A stretch of 5,781 bases of DNA from Rhodospirillaceae bacterium (GTDB taxonomy: Bacteria; Pseudomonadota; Alphaproteobacteria; Rickettsiales; UBA3002): assembly GCA_947458525.1 (NCBI GenBank), contig CANHAG010000101.1, forward strand, positions 1-5,781, written 5' to 3'. A program made the translations under genes and the position numbers. The stretch's first letter is position 1. Each line of letters opens with the position of its first letter. The notes under the pieces are model-generated. The model ran no database searches and was not told the origin of the DNA. It saw only the letters and a list, made by a program, of their open reading frames with translations. This document shows positions 1 through 4,257 of the stretch, in pieces.

Positions 1-67
1 CGCGAGGGCGACAGTATAATGGCTCTGGCAGAAATTGGAAAGCAAGAATCGGGGGTTAGGTGGGAAG

Positions 68-295
68 CTAGCCGAGGGCGATATCACCACGCTGCATTTC
101 ACCCACTGCAGCAGGGAAGCCAACCTGCTCCGCATTTGTGAGCTTAATCGGTCCCATCTCTTGAGCAGCCTGGCATACAGGTTCGACTTTATTAATGCCC
201 TCCTGATTACCGTTGATAACATGGTCAAACAGCTCTTGAAAAGCCGGGCTTGATGCTCTCGTGCATGACATATGATGTAATTCTACGTAACTCAT
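68..295 (-). CDS. Small hypothetical protein, 75 aa
   Basis: I do not recognise this protein and assign no function. The start is well supported: an AAAGGAG ribosome binding site lies 7 bases before the ATG, and an in-frame TAG two codons upstream rules out a longer version. The product is a soluble-looking, mixed-charge polypeptide with no signal peptide or membrane segment. Its middle (residues 15-45, starting SPAFQELFDH) looks helical, and it has two cysteines (about residues 11 and 42). The TAG stop at 68-70 is followed by 67 bases in which I see no gene. The gene stands alone in an AT-rich setting unlike the GC-rich genes to the right, so it may belong to an accessory segment. The competing plus-strand frame over the same bases opens only at a TTG with no ribosome binding site. 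It could also be a decayed remnant of a longer gene. Confidence 0.5.
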   Translation of the reverse strand: MSYVELHHMSCTRASSPAFQELFDHVINGNQEGINKVEPVCQAAQEMGPIKLTNAEQVGFPAAVGEMQRGDIALG

Positions 296-302
296 CCTCT
301 AG

Positions 303-309
303 CTCCTTT
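303..309 (-). promoter_or_regulatory. Shine-Dalgarno site of the 75-aa gene
   Basis: Read on the minus strand this is AAAGGAG, a near-perfect match to the anti-Shine-Dalgarno complement, 7 bases before the ATG at 295-293. It is the main reason for preferring the minus-strand frame over the overlapping plus-strand one. A five-codon frame (ATG at 316-314, TAG at 301-299) overlaps the site; whether it is translated cannot be told. Confidence 0.55.
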
Positions 310-504
310 GGCGCATATATTTGGCCTTCACCAGACAAACCTACCATAGTATTTACTAAGAAATCGTTAACGAAATTAATAAATTTGAGCTATTTTTAGA
401 ATTGTATTTATTAATATTCCGCTGAAAATTAGCATTAACCTGCTAAAATACAAACAGGAATGTGGCTTTTGAGGCAAATTAAAAGAAATACTCCGGATAA
501 CGGG

Positions 505-526
505 TTTGTGGTGCATTTGTGGTGCA
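505..526. repeat. Perfect 11-bp tandem duplication
   Basis: The unit TTTGTGGTGCA occurs twice head to tail without mismatch. Eleven bases is close to one helical turn, so both copies present the same face of the DNA, as expected for paired protein sites such as integrase arm sites or a regulator's half-sites. The repeat lies near the change from AT-rich to GC-rich sequence, about 90 bases before the lipoprotein gene. What binds it, if anything, is unknown; chance or a slippage duplication remain possible. Confidence 0.6.
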
Positions 527-582
527 GTGAATGAGTTTCTCTTTGCTATCCTACCGCAAGTTGGATTACTCTTCTCCCCGGT

Positions 583-598
583 TGAATAGCGTTATTCA
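583..598. repeat. Short inverted repeat before the lipoprotein gene
   Basis: TGAATA and TATTCA form a 6-bp inverted repeat around a GCGT loop, ending 7 bases before the purine-rich ribosome binding region. It could be a small operator or a leader hairpin. It is short and A/T-rich, so chance is a real alternative. Confidence 0.25.
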
Positions 599-615
599 CT
601 TAAAGTGGAGGATTT

Positions 616-891
616 ATGCGTATGAATGCCCGTATCATGATAACCGTGGCGGCGTTTGCACTATTGACCGCCTGCGACAATAGCCTGAGCCCGGAAGACC
701 AGGCATTGCTTGATAATGCCAGCCGCTCGGCACAGGAAGCCAAGGCGCAGTCGCAGCAGGCGGCGCAGGCCGCGCAGGCCGCGCAGGCCGATGCCGCCCG
801 CGCAGCGGCGGATGCCGCAGCAGCACGCGCAGCGGCGGAGCAGGCAGCCACCAAGTCTGACCGTATTTTCCGTACCGGTCAGGGTAAATAG
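616..891 (+). CDS. Lpp/OprI-like small lipoprotein with alanine-rich coiled coil
   Basis: This is a 91-residue envelope lipoprotein precursor. Residues 1-19 are a signal peptide (basic start, then a hydrophobic run) ending in the lipobox LTAC, so Cys20 should be lipidated and become the N-terminus. Residues 35-80 are almost only Ala, Gln, Arg, Asp and Glu in short periodic units (AQA, RAAAD, RAAAE), as in an alanine-zipper helix. The mature size (72 aa), helical body and terminal Lys91 resemble Braun lipoprotein Lpp and Pseudomonas OprI; in E. coli Lpp that lysine is the attachment point to peptidoglycan. Asp follows the lipidated Cys, which in E. coli favours inner-membrane retention, so outer-membrane location is not certain. 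GGAG at 607-610 supports translation from ATG 616 or the in-frame ATG at 622. The gene converges on an L,D-transpeptidase gene 19 bp away. Family membership is inferred from architecture, since low-complexity sequence can mislead. Confidence 0.78.
   Translation: MRMNARIMITVAAFALLTACDNSLSPEDQALLDNASRSAQEAKAQSQQAAQAAQAAQADAARAAADAAAARAAAEQAATKSDRIFRTGQGK
763..789 (+). repeat. Three perfect 9-bp tandem repeats in the lipoprotein gene
   Basis: GCGCAGGCC is repeated three times without mismatch, in frame, each copy encoding Ala-Gln-Ala (residues 50-58). Exact identity at third codon positions suggests recent expansion by slippage. Gain or loss of a unit would change coiled-coil length without breaking the frame. 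Confidence 0.85.
799..839 (+). repeat. 14-bp direct repeat, 27-bp period, in the lipoprotein gene
   Basis: CGCGCAGCGGCGGA occurs at 799-812 and again at 826-839, in the same reading frame. It encodes RAAA followed by Asp in the first copy and Glu in the second. The 27-bp spacing equals nine codons, which points to an internal duplication of a coiled-coil segment. Confidence 0.75.
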
Positions 892-910
892 TCTTGGGGC
901 ATAGCTGCGG

Positions 911-1810
911 TTACTGACGTGTGCCGATGGCGGTGGGGATACCATCCCGCCGCTGTATCGCGCGTTCGACCTCGTACCAGTTGATGCTGGTGTCCTTCCC
1001 TGCGAAGGCGGCGATTTTGTCGTAAATCTCCGGCGTTGTCATATTGACTGGCTGGCGATATTCCGCGATCCAGTCCGCCTGTTCCTGGGTGGGGGAAAGC
1101 TCCATGTAAAGCCTGTTATCGCGCCAGCCAAGCTTGAGCGGCTCGTCAATAATCGTCACTTTTGTGCCGATCTTCACCTTGTCAAATAGCACCTCAATAT
1201 CTTCCGGGTATAGTCTGATGCAGCCATGGCTTGAGCGTTTGCCCACCCCGTAAGGCCGGTTGGTGCCGTGAATCAGCACGCTTTGAAACCCGAGATAAAA
1301 CGCATATTGCCCAAGCGGATTGTCTGGCCCTGCGGGAACCAGCGCGGGCAGATCCGGATCCTTGGCGCGGATGGAGAGCGGCGGTGTCCATGTCGGATCC
1401 TTGCGTTTGCGCAGCACCGTGGTGACGCCCAGCGGCGTCTGCCAGCCCTCGCGCCCGATGCCGATGGGGAAGGTCATCACGTCCCCATCCGCAAGATAGT
1501 AAAACAGCCGCAGTTCGGAAAGATTGATCACAATTCCCTCGCGCGGCCCGGGAGGCAGAAGATGCATGCCGGTGAGGGTGACCTGATGGCCGGGCGGGGG
1601 CAGCCATGGGTCAAGCCCGGGATTGGCGGCGAGCATCTCCACAATTCCCATATTGCTCCTCCGGGCGAGGGTGTAGAGATTTTCCTCCGGCGCAATCTCG
1701 TGCAGGGTGATGATGCCGAACATATCCCCGTCCGGCGTGACAATTTCCGCGCGGGCGGGCGTGGCCTGCCAGAAGCTGAAAAGAGCAAGAAAACAAATCA
1801 TCCGAACCAT
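911..1810 (-). CDS. Periplasmic L,D-transpeptidase, LdtA/B/C (ErfK/YbiS) type
   Basis: This is a YkuD-domain L,D-transpeptidase, which forms 3-3 peptidoglycan crosslinks or, in the E. coli ErfK/YbiS/YcfS group, joins Braun lipoprotein to meso-diaminopimelate in the wall. Numbered from ATG 1810 (299 aa), residues 1-21 are a Sec signal peptide ending ARA before Glu22. Residues 33-80 are LysM-like (NLYTLARRSN, ANPGLDPWLPPPG). Residues 91-221 are the catalytic domain, with PREGIVINLSELRLFYY, PTWTPP, LVPAGPDNPLG, IHGTN (His181) and SHGCIRL (catalytic Cys197). These segments closely follow E. coli ErfK/YbiS. A tail of about 70 residues follows the catalytic domain. A GTG at 1861 would add 17 residues, but it would run through the divergent promoter to within 11 bases of the next start. 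Neither start has a clear ribosome binding site. The Lpp-like gene next door is a plausible substrate. Confidence 0.93.
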   Translation of the reverse strand: MVRMICFLALFSFWQATPARAEIVTPDGDMFGIITLHEIAPEENLYTLARRSNMGIVEMLAANPGLDPWLPPPGHQVTLTGMHLLPPGPREGIVINLSELRLFYYLADGDVMTFPIGIGREGWQTPLGVTTVLRKRKDPTWTPPLSIRAKDPDLPALVPAGPDNPLGQYAFYLGFQSVLIHGTNRPYGVGKRSSHGCIRLYPEDIEVLFDKVKIGTKVTIIDEPLKLGWRDNRLYMELSPTQEQADWIAEYRQPVNMTTPEIYDKIAAFAGKDTSINWYEVERAIQRRDGIPTAIGTRQ

Positions 1811-1818
1811 GATTTTTT

Positions 1819-1846
1819 TTGAGATTTTTAGGATGGAAAGTATAGT
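1819..1846 (+). promoter_or_regulatory. Predicted sigma70-type promoter for the copA-copB fusion gene
   Basis: TTGAGA (1819-1824) and TATAGT (1841-1846) each match the -35 and -10 consensus at five of six bases, with a 16-bp spacer. This would start transcription near 1853, giving a leader of about 20 bases. The site lies in the 62-bp gap between the divergent ATG starts. I see no obvious CueR-type dyad across the spacer, so copper control cannot be read from the sequence. Confidence 0.5.
1839..1844 (-). promoter_or_regulatory. Possible -10 element of the L,D-transpeptidase gene
   Basis: On the minus strand this reads TATACT, five of six consensus bases, about 30 bases before ATG 1810. It overlaps the plus-strand -10 by four bases, so the two promoters could not both be occupied at once. 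The matching -35 region (CACCTA or nearby) is poor, so this is a weak call. Confidence 0.3.
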
Positions 1847-1862
1847 ATTCTGATTAGCCACT

Positions 1863-1868
1863 AGGTGG
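1863..1868 (+). promoter_or_regulatory. Ribosome binding site of the fusion gene
   Basis: AGGTGG lies 4 bases before ATG 1873. The only in-frame codons upstream, back to a TAG at 1855-1857, contain no start, so ATG 1873 is the earliest possible start. This matters because it excludes a longer N-terminus carrying a twin-arginine motif. CCAC at 1858-1861 could pair with GTGG at 1865-1868 and partly mask the site, but four base pairs is weak. Confidence 0.5.
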
Positions 1869-1872
1869 TTTT

Positions 1873-4200
1873 ATGGTTTTTCTTGCCCGCATGATGCTTG
1901 GAATCGGCATGCTCGCGCTGTTGCCGCACGCGGGCAGCGCGGCTACGCGCGAATATGATCTGGTGATTGCCACGCAGGAAGTCACGATCACCGGCACGCC
2001 CGTTCAGAAAATCACGGTCAACGGCACCATTCCCGCGCCGGTGCTTTATTTTACGGAAGGGGATGAGGCCGTCATCCGCGTGACAAACCGGATGGATGAG
2101 ATGAGTTCCATCCACTGGCATGGGCTGCTTCTGCCGGGCTTCATGGATGGCGCGCCGGGCTTTAATGGCTTCAAGGGCATTGCGCCCGGGGAAACCTTCA
2201 CCTACCGTTTCCCCATCCGCCAGTCGGGAACATACTGGTACCACTCCCACAGCCTCGGGCAGGAGCAGGACGGGCTATATGGCGCGCTGGTGATTGCGCC
2301 CAAGGCCAAAGAACGCCCGCCCGCGGCGCGGGAGTATGTGGTGGTACTGTCGGATTTCTCGGAAGAATCCGCCTCGGAAATTCTGCGCAACCTCAAAAAA
2401 ACCTCTGAATATTACCAGAACCGCCGCCGTACGGTCGGGGATTTTTTTGAGGATATCGAAAAAGAAGGCCTCAAAAAAACTCTGAAAGAAACCGATGATT
2501 GGGGGCAGATGCGAATGCTGCGCACCGATCTTTCGGACGTAACGGGCTATACGTTGCTGACCAACGGAAAAACGCCCGAAGAGAACTGGACGGGAATCTT
2601 CACCCCCGGCGAAACGCTGCGCTTACGCTTTGTGAATGCCGCCGCCATGACGATGTATGATGTGCGCATCCCCGGCCTTACCATGACGATTGTGGCGGCG
2701 GATGGCCAGCCGGTAGAGCCGGTGGAAGTGGATGAATTCCGCTTTGGCGTCGCCGAAACCTATGATGTCATGGTCACGCCGAGCGAAGACAAAGCCTATA
2801 GCATCGTTGCCGAATCGCTTGACCGTGAGGGGTTTTCGCTGGGCACCCTTGCCCCGCGCGAAGGCATGCGCGGAAAAATGCCAGACCACCGGCCGCGCGC
2901 CCAGCTGACCATGGCCGATATGAATATGCAGATGATGATGGAGGAGGATCCTGAGATGGATATGTCTGACCCCTCGCATATGGAAAGCGGCTGGGCGAAA
3001 ACGGGCGCACCAGTTGGGGCGCGGGTGCTTGCTTACGAGGATCTGCGGTTTCAGGGAACGCAGGCCGATACACGCGAGCCCACGCGCGAGATTGCGGTGC
3101 GGCTGGGCGGCATGATGGGGCGCTATATCTGGACGATGAACGGCAAAAAATTTGCCCCCGATGACGGGTTTCATCTGGACTATAACGAGCGGGTGCGATT
3201 CGTTTTCATCAATGAAACCATGATGGCGCATCCTGTCCACCTGCATGGCATGTTCATGCAGCTGGAGAATGGCAGCAGTAACGCGAAACTGCCCAATAAA
3301 CATACCATCATCGTGCCGCCGGGGCAGACGGTTTCTGCCCTGCTCACCGCCAATGAACCGGGCAGCTGGCCCATGCATTGCCACCTGCTCTACCATATGA
3401 TTTCGGGCATGATGACGACCGTTACGGTGGCGGAACCGCCAGCGAAAGATAAGGAAGCGCGCCTTGGTAGCGGTGCGTTGTTTACGCGCTTTACCCCCCT
3501 GGCGCAGGAGGGAACGGAGCATCATTCCGGCCATGACTCCGCAGATGCTGAGGCACATGTGGGGCATGATCTTGGCTTTATTCCGCACGCATTCATACTG
3601 GAGCTGGATGCTGGCCGCACAAACCGCAGCACGGATGTGGCGGCGTGGGATTTCGACGGCTGGGTGGGGGGTGATCTCAATAAGCTCTGGCTGAAAAGCG
3701 AAGGCGATATCAGCGATAGCGACACCGAACAGGCCGAGCTCTGGGCGATGTGGAGCCGCAATGTTTCCGAATTCTGGGACGTGCAGCTGGGCGCGCGCTA
3801 TGACTGGCAGCCTCACGCCCATGAATATCTGGTGGCGGGGGTGAGCGGGCTTGCGCCTTACTTTATCGAAACCGAGCTGCACGGCTTCATCCGCGATGAT
3901 GGTGATGTGAGCGCCCGGCTGCGCGTAGAGCATGAGGCGCTGCTCACCAACCGGCTCATTTTGCGGCCACGGCTTGAGGTTGATGCTAACGCCTCTGAGG
4001 ACAGAGCCGAGGATCTGGGCACCGGCCTTACCGATATGCTGGCGGATCTGCAGCTGCGCTATGAAATCACCCGCCAATTTGCCCCGTATCTGGCGCTGCG
4101 CTACGAGCAGAAATTTGGTGACACGGCCGATTTCGCGCGCGAAAGCGGCGAGCAGACACATATCACGTCACTCAATGCCGGTATCCGGTTTTTATTCTGA
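1873..4200 (+). CDS. copAB: CopA-CopB fusion: multicopper oxidase joined to outer-membrane copper-resistance barrel
   Basis: One 775-residue protein combines two usually separate copper-resistance proteins. Residues 1-24 are a Sec-like signal peptide ending GSAA. Residues 25-520 are a PcoA/CopA multicopper oxidase, which in that family oxidises Cu(I) in the periplasm. The copper ligand motifs are complete: HWHG (His81, His83), YWYHSH (His124, His126), HPVHLHGM (His453, 456, 458) and HCHLLYHMISGM (His502, Cys503, His504, His508, axial Met513). A Met-rich insert at 347-370 has nine Met. Residues 521-572 are a linker with a His cluster (550, 551, 554, 562, 565). Residues 573-775 match CopB/PcoB: WDFDGWVGGDLNKLWLKSEG, a run of alternating beta strands, YEQKFGDTADFARESGE and a terminal Phe as in barrels inserted by BAM. 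CopA and CopB are usually about 600 and 250-300 aa as separate genes. There is no ATG between residues 514 and 626, so the barrel cannot start separately at ATG. The family calls are very secure; tethering at the outer membrane is inferred. Confidence 0.95.
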   Translation: MVFLARMMLGIGMLALLPHAGSAATREYDLVIATQEVTITGTPVQKITVNGTIPAPVLYFTEGDEAVIRVTNRMDEMSSIHWHGLLLPGFMDGAPGFNGFKGIAPGETFTYRFPIRQSGTYWYHSHSLGQEQDGLYGALVIAPKAKERPPAAREYVVVLSDFSEESASEILRNLKKTSEYYQNRRRTVGDFFEDIEKEGLKKTLKETDDWGQMRMLRTDLSDVTGYTLLTNGKTPEENWTGIFTPGETLRLRFVNAAAMTMYDVRIPGLTMTIVAADGQPVEPVEVDEFRFGVAETYDVMVTPSEDKAYSIVAESLDREGFSLGTLAPREGMRGKMPDHRPRAQLTMADMNMQMMMEEDPEMDMSDPSHMESGWAKTGAPVGARVLAYEDLRFQGTQADTREPTREIAVRLGGMMGRYIWTMNGKKFAPDDGFHLDYNERVRFVFINETMMAHPVHLHGMFMQLENGSSNAKLPNKHTIIVPPGQTVSALLTANEPGSWPMHCHLLYHMISGMMTTVTVAEPPAKDKEARLGSGALFTRFTPLAQEGTEHHSGHDSADAEAHVGHDLGFIPHAFILELDAGRTNRSTDVAAWDFDGWVGGDLNKLWLKSEGDISDSDTEQAELWAMWSRNVSEFWDVQLGARYDWQPHAHEYLVAGVSGLAPYFIETELHGFIRDDGDVSARLRVEHEALLTNRLILRPRLEVDANASEDRAEDLGTGLTDMLADLQLRYEITRQFAPYLALRYEQKFGDTADFARESGEQTHITSLNAGIRFLF

Positions 4201-4257
4201 AAACAGCAGGATGGATGGCTTCTGTACGCTGTCTTTCCAGCCTGTTCTGTGGGGGTT

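Larger units (their letters stand above)
296..615. other. AT-rich intergenic region
   Basis: No gene longer than about 25 codons with a plausible start is visible here. The left two thirds are very AT-rich: only 11 of the 60 bases from 361 to 420 are G or C. Contents are the leader of the minus-strand small gene, a weak minus-strand -10-like TACTAT (351-346) without a good -35, an 11-bp tandem repeat (505-526), and a small inverted repeat (583-598) before the lipoprotein gene. A TTGGAT at 561-566 is a possible -35 for the lipoprotein gene, but its -10 partner (TGAATA, 583-588) is poor. No tRNA or rho-independent terminator was found. Confidence 0.55.

Noticed and set aside
3..81. 9-bp repeat CGAGGGCGA at 3-11 and 73-81, as a possible duplicated gene end
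   Set aside because: The similarity stops at nine bases and the translations on either side do not match.
35..253. Plus-strand frame opposite the 75-aa gene
   Set aside because: It opens at TTG with no ribosome binding site, whereas the minus-strand frame has a strong site and a defined start.
367..379. TTAA-N5-TTAA as a CtrA binding site
   Set aside because: The CtrA consensus spacing is seven bases, not five, and such motifs arise easily in very AT-rich DNA.
460..534. A 24-codon plus-strand frame across the 11-bp repeat
   Set aside because: The only purine-rich stretch is directly against the ATG, and the frame is too short to support without expression data.
870..918. Terminator between the convergent lipoprotein and transpeptidase genes
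   Set aside because: GTCAG and CTGAC can pair, but only as a 5-bp stem with a loop of about 30 bases and no T-run.
2623..4161. A 512-codon minus-strand frame opposite the copper fusion gene
   Set aside because: The plus strand encodes two recognisable families with all motifs over this span. The antisense product is rich in His and Arg with no recognisable domain, as expected from GC-rich codon bias.
4201..4257. Terminator between the copper fusion gene and recJ
   Set aside because: Only 4-5 bp stems are possible and there is no T-run.
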